From positions 275,501-339,500 of the forward strand of contig NC_020911.1 of assembly GCF_000155675.2 (NCBI RefSeq): DNA of 64,000 nt, given 5' to 3'. Of the stretch, positions 48,218 to 56,296 are shown piece after piece; the first letter of the stretch is position 1; each line of letters begins with the position of its first letter. Origin of the DNA: Octadecabacter antarcticus 307. Its GTDB lineage: Bacteria > Pseudomonadota > Alphaproteobacteria > Rhodobacterales > Rhodobacteraceae. The notes under the pieces are model-generated. The model ran no database searches and had not been told where the DNA came from. It saw nothing but the letters and a program-made list of their open reading frames with translations. A program made the translations under genes and the position numbers.

Positions 48218-48706
48218 GTTCGGTCCCGGCATCTGTTGGATCGGATTAACGATGAATCTTTCTGGTTCTGAAGTCCCTATCTTGCAGATGTATTCGTACG
48301 GCGTCAGGCCGTTGAGCGTCTTCAGCCTTCGAGCGAAATTGTAGGCCGCTATGAAGTCTGCGAGATGGGTGTGCAGCTGATCATTCTTGTCGTAGTGATG
48401 CCGCCTGACTGTTGCGTCCTTGATCGTGCGGTTCATCCGCTCAACCTGGCCATTGGTCCATGGATGGTTGGGCTTGGTCAGCCGGTGCTCAATCCTGTTG
48501 GCATCGCAGATCATGTCGAACCGCATAGGCCGTGAATATGGTGTGTTCCGGTTACGTGGTTGCTCACAAAATTGAATGCCCTTGTCCGTCAGAATTGTGT
48601 GGATCTTGTATGGCACCGCTTTCAGCACAGCCTCCAGGAACTCCCAGGCCGTCTTGCGATTTGCTTTTTCTACAAGCCGTGCCACGGCAAACTTGCTGGT
48701 TCGGTC

Positions 48707-48746
48707 CCTCTCGTGACATCGCTTTGCGATTCACTGCCGGGCAATG
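48707..48746 (-). repeat. Hairpin element A in IS481-1, at the catalytic Asp codon
   Basis: Forty bases absent from a normal IS481 frame: removing them restores VAI-D-RTSKFAVA. Read on the minus strand: CATTGCCCGGCA, inner stem GTGAATCGC/GCGATGTCAC with loop AAA, then GAGAGG. Outer CC/GG pairing, internal loop GGCA facing GAGA. Confidence 0.85.
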
Positions 48747-48921
48747 AATGGCAACAAAGAGATAAAGTTTTCCTTCGTTGGTGCGCAACTCTGCAATGTC
48801 GATATGAAAATATCCGATCGGATAGCGTTTGAACTTTTGTCGTTTCGGCTTGTCGCCCTCCATATCTGGCAGTCGGGATATCCCATGCCGTTGCAAACAA
48901 CGATGCAGGGAAGATCGCGTC

Positions 48922-48962
48922 CCCCTCTCATTGCTTGCTCCGCAAGCAACTGCCGGGCAATG
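48922..48962 (-). repeat. Hairpin element B in IS481-1
   Basis: Minus strand: CATTGCCCGGCA, inner stem GTTGCTTGC/GCAAGCAAT around GGA, then GAGAGGGG. It interrupts TIPH-LTRSSLHRC of the transposase with a net gain of 40 bases. Five bases CATTG and the GGCA/GAGA loop are identical to copy A while the inner stem differs. Confidence 0.85.
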
Positions 48963-49518
48963 GATGTGGGATAGTTGGCTGCAAGGCATAAAGACAATCA
49001 TCCAGCGGTAGGAGCGTATGACGTCGAAAAGAGACGATCATCGCCTCTTCACCCGCGCTGAGAACGGTCGAACTGGGGTCCGTGGGGCCAGTCTTGCGGT
49101 CTTCTACAGTTTTGCGCTTGCGCCATTTGGAGACCGTTTTGACATTTATACCAAGTTCTCGACTCAAAGCTGCGGTCGTAGCTTGCGATCGCTGTATTGT
49201 TGCTCTGATGGCGTGCGTAGTCGTGGCGCAGCCATGACGTATTTGTCCCATAATGCTTCCTTCCATTCCAAAGAATAGATCGCACCATCAAACCAGGGGA
49301 TCAAAAACCTAGGGACAGGACCCATTAAACTACTTGGTGCTACTATGGCTGCGTGATTCAAAGTCCCAAAGTTGGGGGATAGAATGAGCAATCTTTATTG
49401 GCTGAGTGAAGCGCAGATGGATCGGCTTCGGCCTTACTTTCCGAAGAGCCGAGGCCGTGCACACTGAGACGATCGCCGCGTTCTGAGCGGGATTATTTTC
49501 ATTAACCGCAACGGGGTG

Positions 49519-49605
49519 CATGACGGTTCGGGCCGCGGGCCCGATGAAACGTCCAGTGGACGTTTCAAGGCATGAGCGGGCGGAGCCCCGGTAATCGCCC
49601 GTCTA
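49519..49605 (+). repeat. 87-base palindrome-rich insert in the IS5 transposase
   Basis: Separates NGV from RW-DAPAEYG, where a normal IS5 has NGLRWRDAPA. It holds a GC palindrome CGGGCCGCGGGCCCG (49529-49543), a perfect nine-base stem GAAACGTCC/GGACGTTTC with loop AGT (49546-49566), and a GGGCGGAG/CGCCC-type pair downstream. Length is a multiple of three but it contains stops. It differs from the GGCA/GAGA family. Confidence 0.7.
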
Positions 49606-49746
49606 CGGTGGTGTGACGCGCCTGCGGAATATGGGCGGCCAAAGACTTTGTATAATCGTTGGAAGCGCTGGAGTGACATGGGTGTGTTCGCCCGGATCAT
49701 GATGGGGCTGGCAGAACAGGCCCCAGATAATAAGACAATTTCGATC

Positions 49747-49784
49747 CCCTCTCATCGAAACTGTGTTTCGACTGCCGGGCAGTG
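49747..49784 (-). repeat. Hairpin element C in IS5, at the catalytic Asp codon
   Basis: Thirty-eight bases between TISI and DATYLK of the IS5 transposase. Minus strand: CACTGCCCGGCA, inner stem GTCGAAAC/GTTTCGAT around ACA, then GAGAGGG. It is antisense to its host gene, unlike A and B. Confidence 0.88.
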
Positions 49785-49855
49785 GATGCAACCTACCTCA
49801 AGGCACATCGCACGGCTTCCAGCCTGGGGCTAAAAAGGGGGTGTGGGCGCCTAAT

Positions 49856-49885
49856 TCACTATTGCGCAGCAATATCTCGAGAGGG
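49856..49885 (+). repeat. Half hairpin D at the IS5/IS481-2 junction
   Basis: Plus strand: CACTATTGC-GCA-GCAATATCTC-GAGAGGGG. The GAGA-GGGG arm and an inner stem ATTGC/GCAAT are present, but the GGCA arm is missing; instead IS5 sequence (GCGCCTAATT) runs straight in. The IS481-2 side breaks exactly before the Asp of ILTDNG. It looks like a recombination junction made within an element. Confidence 0.6.
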
Positions 49886-50510
49886 GGTAAGAATGGTGCG
49901 AATACGCAACGGACACGCGCGCTCAAGGTCACGTAGGAAACGTCGGGCATTGGCGGCAGTTTTGTTGCTATATGTTCCAATGAACACCCACCGCGTGGCG
50001 CGATCGATGGCGACAAACAAGTAGCGGCGTGATGTCTCATCGGCCATTTGCGGCAGATATTTAACGTCAATGTGGATGTATCCGGGCTCATAAGCCTTGA
50101 AGGCGCTGTGCTTTGGCCTTGCCTCTTTGACCTTCAGGTCGCGCAGATTACCCAGCCCATGTCGACGCAGGCATCGATCCAAGCCCGAGCGTGAAACGTT
50201 CGGATTCAGAAACTCCCGGACCACTGCAAGTAAGTCATCAAGTGACACCAAAAGCGTCTTACGCAACGCCACCGCAACAACCTCCTGCGCTGGCGTGAGC
50301 GTCGTTTGCAAGCGATGTGGCGTGTGACTGCGGTCTTCGACACCGTCGCGGTGTCGCCACTTCAAAACGGTCTGCTCAGAGATGCCGTAGCGTTCACCCA
50401 CCATCCAGGCCGGATCGTCGCTGGCTTGAATGGCGGCTCTAATCTTTGGTGTCGTCGTCGCTTGACTATGCAGTCGAATGAGCATCACGTTTCTCCTTCC
50501 GAATGTCCTC
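49886..50510 (-). mobile_element. IS481-family element 2, 5' part of transposase
   Basis: Minus-strand ATG at 50488: MMLIRLHSQATTTPKIRAAIQASDDPAWMVGERYGISEQTVLKWRHRDGVEDRSHTPHRLQTTLTPAQE onward, GLDRCLRRHGLGNLRDLK, YIHIDVKYLPQM with the first catalytic Asp, YLFVAIDRATRWVFIGTY, ending at CPLRIRTILT, where the next codon should be the second catalytic Asp. There hairpin D starts. Roughly 200 residues, otherwise unbroken, from an element different from IS481-1. The sequence TGTCCTCTAAGACC near 50503 may be its outer end. Confidence 0.8.
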
Positions 50511-50519
50511 TAAGACCGA

Positions 50520-50820
50520 TCTTGCCATGAAAAAGGCCGAACGCCGAGGGTCAATGTGATCATCCGGGATGGAACACCTAAGCCGCTGCCGATACATTTG
50601 CCTATGCCACCCTGCTGGACGCAGACCTGCCATCGCCACATTCTTTACGCGATTGGCGGCGCAAAGTGGCGAAGACGCGGGCATCATGGAACACCTGATG
50701 TCACATCCCGCACTTGGGGGTCGCATTGCGGCGGCCTGTACCGCAGAATCGGAAAACGCGAAATTCCGCCCATTGTTGACTGAAACAGAGTGGGATGCCC
50801 TCCGCGTCATCTGCGATTGA
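50520..50820 (+). pseudogene. M48-type peptidase, C-terminal remnant
   Basis: Reads AADTFAYATLLDADLPSPH in one frame and, after a shift, FFTRLAAQSGEDAGIMEHLMSHPALGGRIAAACTAESENAKF and LTETEWDALRVICD, ending at a TGA. This matches the tail of periplasmic M48 metallopeptidases, where GIMEHLMSHPALGxRI is typical. The zinc-site region (HExxH) is missing; the IS481-2 end lies where the rest of the gene should be. Confidence 0.7.
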
Positions 50821-50875
50821 TTGCGGGTCCGGACGCGCCGCGCTAGTTAAAGTGGACAAGTAAAAGGAACTGACA

Positions 50876-51553
50876 ATGCGAATTTTTGTGGCTTTGATGG
50901 GTCTGGCGCTGCTGGCCGCCTGTGGTGGAATTCGCGATGATCTGGCCAATGTACCAGATCCCGTTGGTGCATTCCGGCTTGGTCACAACATTGCGGTGGT
51001 AAACGAACCTGTCCAAGGCCCGTTTTCGCGCACAGTTGAAGACGCCGAATGGCAGGCCGCTATGGTCACAGCCGTTGAATACCGTTTGGGCGAGGCGCGC
51101 TTTTTTGGGGATAAATACTACCATGTTGGCGTTGCAGTCGAAGCCTACGTACTGGCGTTCCCCGGTATCCCGATGGTCTATTCGCCCAAGTCCGTGTTGA
51201 TCTTTTCAGTCAATTTTTTTGAGGATTCGACGCAGATAAAACTGAACGACGAACCGATCCAGATTACAGTGTTTGAACCATGCTGCACGATTCCGCTGAT
51301 CGGATCGGGCTTTATGCGTGACAAAGCTGAACAAATGGAGGGGCTTTCGTTCAACGCCGCACGCGCCATAGAACGCAGCATGCGCGAGAATGCCGACTGG
51401 TTTGGTGGCACGCCCGAGCTTCTTGAAGCCGATGACACGATCATCCAAGGCAATGTTCTTGAAGACAATCCAGAACTGGTCGCGCCACAGCAGGAACCGC
51501 CCGCTGAACTGACCGCAAGCACGAACCCACTCGGTACAATCGGTTTACCGTAA
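50876..51553 (+). CDS. Lipoprotein of unknown function
   Basis: 225 residues with a lipobox: MRIFVALMGLALLAACGG, cleavage before Cys16. The body has FRLGHNIAVVNEPVQGPFSRTVEDAEWQAAMVTAVEYRLGEARFFGDKYYHVGVAVEAYVLA, then IQITVFEPCCTIPLIGSGFMRDKAEQMEGLSFNAARAIERSM. It looks like an outer- or inner-membrane lipoprotein found in Rhodobacteraceae. The C-terminal 40 residues are proline/alanine-rich. Intact despite lying between two decayed genes. Confidence 0.75.
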   Translation: MRIFVALMGLALLAACGGIRDDLANVPDPVGAFRLGHNIAVVNEPVQGPFSRTVEDAEWQAAMVTAVEYRLGEARFFGDKYYHVGVAVEAYVLAFPGIPMVYSPKSVLIFSVNFFEDSTQIKLNDEPIQITVFEPCCTIPLIGSGFMRDKAEQMEGLSFNAARAIERSMRENADWFGGTPELLEADDTIIQGNVLEDNPELVAPQQEPPAELTASTNPLGTIGLP

Positions 51554-51705
51554 GTCGCACGTTGCCGTTGGTCTTTCGCCCATTCCGCAATACGTCGCCC
51601 GCGATGTTGAATTGGGTCAGCGATTGGCCTCCGAATGACAAGCTGCCCGGATCATGGCTAAGGCAAAGTTTCAACGTTTTAAACCACACGTTAACATTGT
51701 CCTGT

Positions 51706-52926
51706 GGTTTCAGAGGGTCGTCGCAACACTTTAATCTTTTTGGAAAGATGGAGTGTTTATTATGAAGTATCGCACACGGACGTCTTATACGGACCAACAG
51801 AAGTCTGAGATGTGGGATCGGTGGCAACGCGGTGATTCAATGGGCTCGATTGGCCGTCACTTCAATCGTGCGTCGTCGTCTATTTTCCCTCACTTGGTGC
51901 GAACTGGTGGGATCCGCCCCGCTGATCGCGCGCGGTCGCAATGTGCTTTGAGCCTCATTGAACGGGAAGTGATTTCCCGTGGGCTTGTCACAAAGCAGTC
52001 GTTTCGTCTCATCGCACAAAACCTGAACCGGTCACCTTCGACGATCAGCCGAGAGGTTCGCAGGAACGGCGGGCGACAAGCCTATCGTGCAACTCCTTCA
52101 GACCAACGCGCTTGGGACTGCGCAGCGCGGCCCAAATTGTGTAAGCTCTCATTCAACGATCCTTTGTGCCACTTGATAGCGCGAAAGCTGCGTCGGAAAT
52201 GGTCACCGCAGCAAATCGCAGGCTGGCTCAAACGCAGATATCCTGATGAAGAGCAAAATCGCGTGTCACACGAAACGATATATCGCAGTCTCTATGTCCA
52301 AACTCGCGGGGTTTTGAAGAAGGAATTGCAGGAATGTCTGCGCAGTCCACGTGCGATCCGACGCTCCCGGCATGCCACTCAGAAGGGACTTGAGTTACGC
52401 AAAATCAAGAATGCTGTTTCAATTAGCGAACGCCCAGCAGAGGTAGAGGATCGTGCCGTTCCGGGGCATTGGGAGGGCGATTTAATCGCGGGATCGAACA
52501 ACAGCTACATCGCAACGCTTGTGGAGCGCCATTCCCGTTTTGTGATGTTGGCCAAAGTCACGAACAAAGACACCCAGAGCGTGACGACAGCCTTGATCAA
52601 ACAAGCACGAAAGCTTCCCAGAGAACTCTACAAATCCCTGACTTGGGATCGTGGATCAGAGATGGCGGGGCATCGAAAATTTACCGTTGCCACAAATATC
52701 GATGTCTATTTTTGTGATCCTCAATCTCCGTGGCAGCGCGGCAGCAACGAAAATACCAACCGCCTTCTCAGACGGTGCTTTCCCAAAGGCACCGATATAT
52801 CCGGATTTAGCCACGCTAAGCTCAGCGCTGTCGCACGCCAACTTAACGAGCGACCAAGAAAGACCTTGCAATACCATACCCCAGCAGAGAAACTTGAAGC
52901 CTGTGTGGCAGCGACCCGTTGAAACC
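51706..52926 (+). mobile_element. IS30-family element, apparently intact
   Basis: About 1.22 kb with matching ends: left GGTTTCAGAGGGTCGTCGC at 51706 and, on the opposite strand at the right, GGTTTCAACGGGTCGCTGC ending at 52926. It encloses one unbroken transposase gene and sits inside the tuf pseudogene after codon 15. It is the only IS in the window with an intact transposase and carries no hairpin insertion. Confidence 0.85.
51762..52922 (+). CDS. IS30-family transposase
   Basis: 386 residues from the ATG at 51762. N-terminal helix-turn-helix regions ([36 protein letters not shown] and [25 protein letters not shown]) and a DDE catalytic core: [38 protein letters not shown] and [24 protein letters not shown]. 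All three catalytic residues are present, so it may be active. The recentness is supported by the intact frame, in contrast with every other transposase here. Confidence 0.92.
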   Translation: MKYRTRTSYTDQQKSEMWDRWQRGDSMGSIGRHFNRASSSIFPHLVRTGGIRPADRARSQCALSLIEREVISRGLVTKQSFRLIAQNLNRSPSTISREVRRNGGRQAYRATPSDQRAWDCAARPKLCKLSFNDPLCHLIARKLRRKWSPQQIAGWLKRRYPDEEQNRVSHETIYRSLYVQTRGVLKKELQECLRSPRAIRRSRHATQKGLELRKIKNAVSISERPAEVEDRAVPGHWEGDLIAGSNNSYIATLVERHSRFVMLAKVTNKDTQSVTTALIKQARKLPRELYKSLTWDRGSEMAGHRKFTVATNIDVYFCDPQSPWQRGSNENTNRLLRRCFPKGTDISGFSHAKLSAVARQLNERPRKTLQYHTPAEKLEACVAATR

Positions 52927-53330
52927 GGACTCGATCGGTCACGTTGACCACGGCAAGACGACGTTGACAGCAGCGATCACCAAGTATTTTGGTGAATTCA
53001 AAGCGTATGACCAGATTGATTGCGCGCCGGAAGAAAAGGCTCGTGGCATCACGATCTCTACGGCCCACGTGGAATAGAGACTGAAGCGCGTCAGTACGCC
53101 CACGTCGACTGCCCCGGCCACGCCGACTACGTCAAAACATGATCACTGGTGCTGCGCAAATGGACGGCGCGATCTTGGTTGTGAACCTAAAGTTCGAAGT
53201 CGAGCTGATCGCACCCATCGCGATGGAAGATGGCCTGCGCTTCGCTATCCGCGAAGGCGGCCGCACTGTTGGTGCTGGTGTAGTCTCGAAAATTCTTGCG
53301 TAAGCAATAATTTTGAACACACCCAAGCGT

Positions 53331-53378
53331 GCATCCTGCGGCAGTCGTTTCCCTTGAGAAACGATGAGAGCAGGATGA
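53331..53378 (+). repeat. Hairpin element K between tuf pseudogene and terminator
   Basis: Outer stem GCATCCTGC/GCAGGATG, internal loop GGCA facing GAGA, inner stem GTCGTTTC/GAAACGAT, loop CCTTGA. The outer stem is longer and of different sequence from the CCC/GGG of other copies, yet fully paired, with the same internal loop. The only copy not in a transposase. It lies 27 bases after the tuf stop. Confidence 0.85.
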
Positions 53379-53400
53379 CCGCTAACGGTTGAGATAATAG

Positions 53401-53430
53401 AAAAGGCCGCTAGGAAACTGGTGGGCTTTT
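53401..53430 (+). terminator. Relic tuf terminator
   Basis: AAAAGGCC, then GC-TAG, GAAA loop, CTG, and GTGGGCTTTT: a stem whose A-rich 5' arm pairs with the T-run. Its position about 100 bases after the tuf stop fits the original tuf terminator. Confidence 0.65.
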
Positions 53431-53733
53431 GCATTGTTAGAGCTGGCCCGTTATCGACACAATTGCGAATTACTATTCACTGGGAAGGTTGGTTAACGCC
53501 AAGCAAAAGCTGTCGGACTACGATAGAACCTAAGCGCGAGTGCTTAACTTAAAATGGCATAAACCAAAACCGACTGATGCCGCACATTTGCAAGCAAACG
53601 TGCCTTGCGCACACGTTTCAAAAACCCAGAGATTTTTACAACGACATTTGCCAATCGCAACGGTAGTGTCCAGCGAAGCCGCGATTTGCGGCGTTGATTT
53701 GGACGCCTTAAAAAAGGCCGTGAGCACGCACAC
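53431..53733. other. Intergenic stretch before the 53.7 kb gene
   Basis: About 300 bases without a recognised gene. A 65-codon frame (53540-53737, GTG start) ends ATGA-coupled to the next gene, but its composition (LNLKWHKPKPTDAAHLQANVPCAHVS) resembles no family and no ribosome site is clear, so I leave it as an unconfirmed small ORF. The promoter of the 53.7 kb gene should lie here. Confidence 0.4.
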
Positions 53734-54753
53734 ATGATTTTGAAAATCCTCCTCCTGCCTTTCCGGCTTAATTGGACGATCTATTTGGTTCTTGCACTAG
53801 GCGCGGGCTACCTCGCCAATCAGGAATACCAGACCTATTTAGCCAACGCCGTTGCGGCTGAATTTCAGGTGGCAGGCGGCCCGCCCGACCCGTCACCTCT
53901 TTCGAAATGGAATGCCCGCACCGATGTGTCTGCCAACGATGAGGTCAATGTTGAAGGTGTCTACTTCTCAGCCCTAGACCAAGGCAGCTTTGATCCGCTT
54001 GGTTTCGAGCGGGGCTTTATCCTGCTGGCCGATGATCAAGGCCGTGAGGTCAAGGCGGTGCTTGTGGTGCGGCCCGATGATATTGGACTGCTCGAACGGC
54101 AATTGGCGGCGCAGGGCGTGGGCGATCGCATCCCTGTCACGGTGAATGGGACGCTAAACCAAAGCAGTGAATGGGCGGGCCTGATCTGGACGGAACTGTT
54201 CGTGATGGACATCCCAAGTTCGGATGAGTTGGTAGTGATTGAGCCCTTTTTAGGGAACCGCGCGACGTCGATTCACTATGATGCTGAAAGGACGATTGGC
54301 ACAGTGATTACTCTTGGCGGTTTGGCAGGCGCCCTTGTGCTTTTGGCGCTGGCAAATTTTCGGGTGGGGCGCAAATCATCCGCCACGCAATCGCAGATGT
54401 CAGGGCGTGAAGCACTGGTCGCGCGACAGCTGAAACAGCCATCCCAACGATCATTGCCATCAAATGGCGCGCTCGAAACCTCTCCGTGGGGGACGTTTGA
54501 TGCGCAGGCAGGCGCAACACCGCCACCCACACCTGCGAACGCAACACCGCAGTCGCAAGCGAATGTTCAGGCCAAATCACAACAGACATTGGTCCCACCG
54601 CGCCTGCAAATTGCCGAATTGGAGGTCCAGCTGCCGTTTACAAGTGTCTTCCCCGGTGGCGGTTCTAGTTTCCGGTTCAAGTCCGCCGATGAGATCATTA
54701 GCCAGTCATTTGGCACCCTCAGCACCCTCAAGCCGCTAGAGCGTGACGACTAG
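53734..54753 (+). CDS. Membrane protein of unknown function
   Basis: 339 residues. An N-terminal helix (WTIYLVLALGAGYLA) and a second helix near residue 195 (VITLGGLAGALVLLALANF) flank a periplasmic domain of about 160 residues with WNARTDVSANDEVNVEGVYFSALDQG and FILLADDQGREVKAVLVV. The cytosolic tail of about 130 residues is rich in Q, P and S. This is the layout of SURF1-like or related membrane proteins, but I cannot assign a family. It precedes tRNA-Trp. Confidence 0.65.
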   Translation: MILKILLLPFRLNWTIYLVLALGAGYLANQEYQTYLANAVAAEFQVAGGPPDPSPLSKWNARTDVSANDEVNVEGVYFSALDQGSFDPLGFERGFILLADDQGREVKAVLVVRPDDIGLLERQLAAQGVGDRIPVTVNGTLNQSSEWAGLIWTELFVMDIPSSDELVVIEPFLGNRATSIHYDAERTIGTVITLGGLAGALVLLALANFRVGRKSSATQSQMSGREALVARQLKQPSQRSLPSNGALETSPWGTFDAQAGATPPPTPANATPQSQANVQAKSQQTLVPPRLQIAELEVQLPFTSVFPGGGSSFRFKSADEIISQSFGTLSTLKPLERDD

Positions 54754-54805
54754 CGCGGTTTGCGGTTGCCAACAGGTGTGGCCCTCGCTATCTCAACGTT
54801 GGCTT

Positions 54806-54881
54806 AGGGGTTTAGCTCAGTTGGTAGAGCGACGGTCTCCAAAACCGTAGGTCAAGAGTTCGAGTCTCTTAGCCCCTGCCA
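54806..54881 (+). tRNA. tRNA-Trp (CCA)
   Basis: 76 bases folding as a standard cloverleaf: acceptor AGGGGTT/AGCCCCT, D-arm GCTC-AGTTGGTA-GAGC, anticodon stem ACGGT/ACCGT with loop CTCCAAA (anticodon CCA), T-arm AGAGTTCGAGTCTCT, discriminator G and encoded CCA. Its place just before secE-nusG is the usual alphaproteobacterial arrangement. Confidence 0.97.
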
Positions 54882-54909
54882 AGCCACTCGTCGTCGCTGC
54901 GTTTCAAAC

Positions 54910-55866
54910 GTGCCTGAACGGGAGATCAAATTGCCCCGCCTGCCGCAGTCCATTGCCTTGCACATCGGTGCACATAAGACTGGGTCATCTCATCTCCAAA
55001 AGGTGCTTCATCAAAATAGAGCCATGCTGTCTGACGAAGGTATCCGTTATTGTGGACCTAGTTATTTGCGCAGGCGCGGTCGCAATCTTGCAGCGATGTT
55101 CGGGCTGTCATGGTCAGAAGCGCCGATGCCGCATCGCACTGCGCATGAGCAATTGGCGTTCCTATCCAAAGGTAATGAGCGGTTAGTGTTTTCCGAAGAG
55201 AACTTCGTCGAGGTGCTGTCGGACAAAGAAGGGCGAGTAAGCCTACCGGTTTATCCGTCTGCAATCGAACGCGTGACTGAATTGGTCGCAGCTTGGGCGC
55301 CGATCAAGCCGCAGTTGTTTGTAGCCGTGCGCAATCCGGCGACGTTTTTGGCGTCGGCCTATAGTCAGGTGCTTTTTGGGTCCGCATTTATCGCGCCAAA
55401 CAAATTCCGCGCTCACAATGATTGGCGAAAAATTGATTGGGCTGGTTACATTGCCAAATTGCGCACGATCTCCGGCGTTGGCGACATCTACGTCTGGCGA
55501 CAAGAAGATTACGATCTGACACACCGCTTAATCCTACGTCGCTTGCTGCGGTGGAAGGTTGGCGGCAATATTGAAACGATCGAGGGCCGTGTCCATCAAA
55601 GCCTATCGGCTGCCGCTGTTCGCCAAACGCTTGCGTGGGCGCAAGACGGCGGGACCGTCAAGCTCGCTGCGAAATCGCGCAAATTGTTTCCGATCAACGC
55701 AGATAACAAACCTTTCGGCCTTTATACGACATCGACATTGGCGCAGGCAGATGCTGTTTACGATGCACAAATGGCGCAAATCGAAGCACTGGACGGCGTC
55801 ACTGTCCTGAAGCCGCCCAAGCGCACGCTCAAAGGGTTGAAAAGCCCCGCCAAGACCGTTAACTGA
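54910..55866 (+). CDS. Sulfotransferase-like P-loop protein
   Basis: 318 residues from a GTG. The segment ALHIGAHKTGSSHLQKVLHQNRAML near residue 16 is a PAPS-type phosphate-binding loop; LFVAVRNPATFLASAYSQVLFG near 138 carries the RNPxxxxxS motif that binds the 3'-phosphate of PAPS. Those two blocks mark a sulfotransferase fold. The acceptor is unknown. It is inserted between tRNA-Trp and secE, so probably a local accessory gene that is still intact. Confidence 0.72.
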   Translation: MPEREIKLPRLPQSIALHIGAHKTGSSHLQKVLHQNRAMLSDEGIRYCGPSYLRRRGRNLAAMFGLSWSEAPMPHRTAHEQLAFLSKGNERLVFSEENFVEVLSDKEGRVSLPVYPSAIERVTELVAAWAPIKPQLFVAVRNPATFLASAYSQVLFGSAFIAPNKFRAHNDWRKIDWAGYIAKLRTISGVGDIYVWRQEDYDLTHRLILRRLLRWKVGGNIETIEGRVHQSLSAAAVRQTLAWAQDGGTVKLAAKSRKLFPINADNKPFGLYTTSTLAQADAVYDAQMAQIEALDGVTVLKPPKRTLKGLKSPAKTVN

Positions 55867-55895
55867 ATAGCGTCTCTAGTCCCTAAGGATAGATC

Positions 55896-56090
55896 ATGGC
55901 CAGAACCAACCCAGTACAGTTTATCCAGCAAGTCCGTGCAGAAGTCGGCAAGGTCGTTTGGCCATCGCGCCGCGAGGTCACGTTGACCACAATCATGGTG
56001 CTGATCATGGCGACCGTTATGGCGCTGTTTTTCACGCTGGTAGATATGTTTATCCGCTTCGGGCTTGAAGAAGTGCTTACCGCGTTCTGA
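55896..56090 (+). CDS. secE: Preprotein translocase subunit SecE
   Basis: 64 residues, the short single-helix form. Contains NPVQFIQQVRAEVGKVVWPSRREVTLTTIMVLIMATVMALFFTLVDMFI: the conserved amphipathic VxWPSRxE element and one membrane helix. Part of SecYEG. Followed by nusG as in nearly all bacteria. Confidence 0.95.
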   Translation: MARTNPVQFIQQVRAEVGKVVWPSRREVTLTTIMVLIMATVMALFFTLVDMFIRFGLEEVLTAF

Positions 56091-56165
56091 CCTTGGGTAG
56101 GATTTGCTGCCAGCCCCCTTGAATTGGATGGGGTTGCGCGGTAACTGACGCGAACTTCTTGGAAT

Positions 56166-56201
56166 GGCGTGCTTCGAATCGTGTTGCACGCCGCTTTTAT
56201 T
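56166..56201 (+). terminator. Hairpin with T-run between secE and nusG
   Basis: GGCGTGC (56166-56172) pairs with GCACGCC (56186-56192), followed by GCTTTTATTT. It resembles a rho-independent terminator and lies in the 206-base secE-nusG spacer, so it may reduce read-through or separate two transcripts. Confidence 0.55.
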
Positions 56202-56296
56202 TCCGAGACTTCCGTGGCAAACGCCACGAACAGATTGAAATTTCTGCACCGGTCCATTGAAGAATGGCGATGCATGACGACAAGGTGGCGAACAAC

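Larger units (their letters stand above)
48218..49330 (-). mobile_element. IS481-family element 1, inactivated
   Basis: Minus-strand transposase of IS481 type in pieces: from the ATG at 49251 MGQIRHGCATTTHAIRATI, the helix-turn-helix RELGINVKTVSKWRKRKTVEDR, SSLHRCLQRHGISRLPDMEGDKPK, YFHIDIAELRTNEGKLYLFVAI, then RTSKFAVARLVEKANRKTAWEF, ILTDKGIQF and NGQVERMNRTIKDATV with the DDE residues. Two hairpin insertions (48707 and 48922) break the frame. Apart from them it seems nearly full length. Exact ends are uncertain; 48218 abuts the DUF898 relic. Confidence 0.8.
49340..49855 (+). mobile_element. IS5-family element, truncated and interrupted
   Basis: From the ATG at 49384: MSNLYWLSEAQMDRLRPYFPKSRGRAH, an in-frame TGA, DDRRVLSGIIFINRNGV, an 87-base insertion (49519-49605), RW-DAPAEYGRPKTLYNRWKRWSDMGVFARIMMGLAEQAPDNKTISI, hairpin C, then DATYLKAHRTASSLGLKRG and GRLI, where it ends at hairpin D. 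This is the first half of an IS427-group IS5 transposase. The upstream end is probably near 49345. Confidence 0.8.
51654..53303 (+). pseudogene. tuf: tuf (elongation factor Tu) pseudogene split by IS30
   Basis: The 5' piece at 51654 reads MAKAKFQRFKPHVNI, the EF-Tu start. IS30 (51706-52926) follows, then [47 protein letters not shown]. One-base losses follow near 53077 (GAATA-GAGACTGAAG) and 53136 (GTCAAAACATG). The sequence runs to [10 protein letters not shown] and then jumps to [34 protein letters not shown], missing the middle of the protein. So it bears an insertion, two frameshifts and a large deletion. Its place before tRNA-Trp, secE and nusG is the standard one, so another tuf copy must be elsewhere. 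Confidence 0.88.

Noticed and set aside
52721..53434. Minus-strand frames around the tuf relic
   Set aside because: They are antisense to clear tuf and IS30 coding sequence and resemble no protein.
53540..53737. Small 65-codon gene overlapping the next start
   Set aside because: No family resemblance and no clear ribosome site; only the ATGA overlap favours it.
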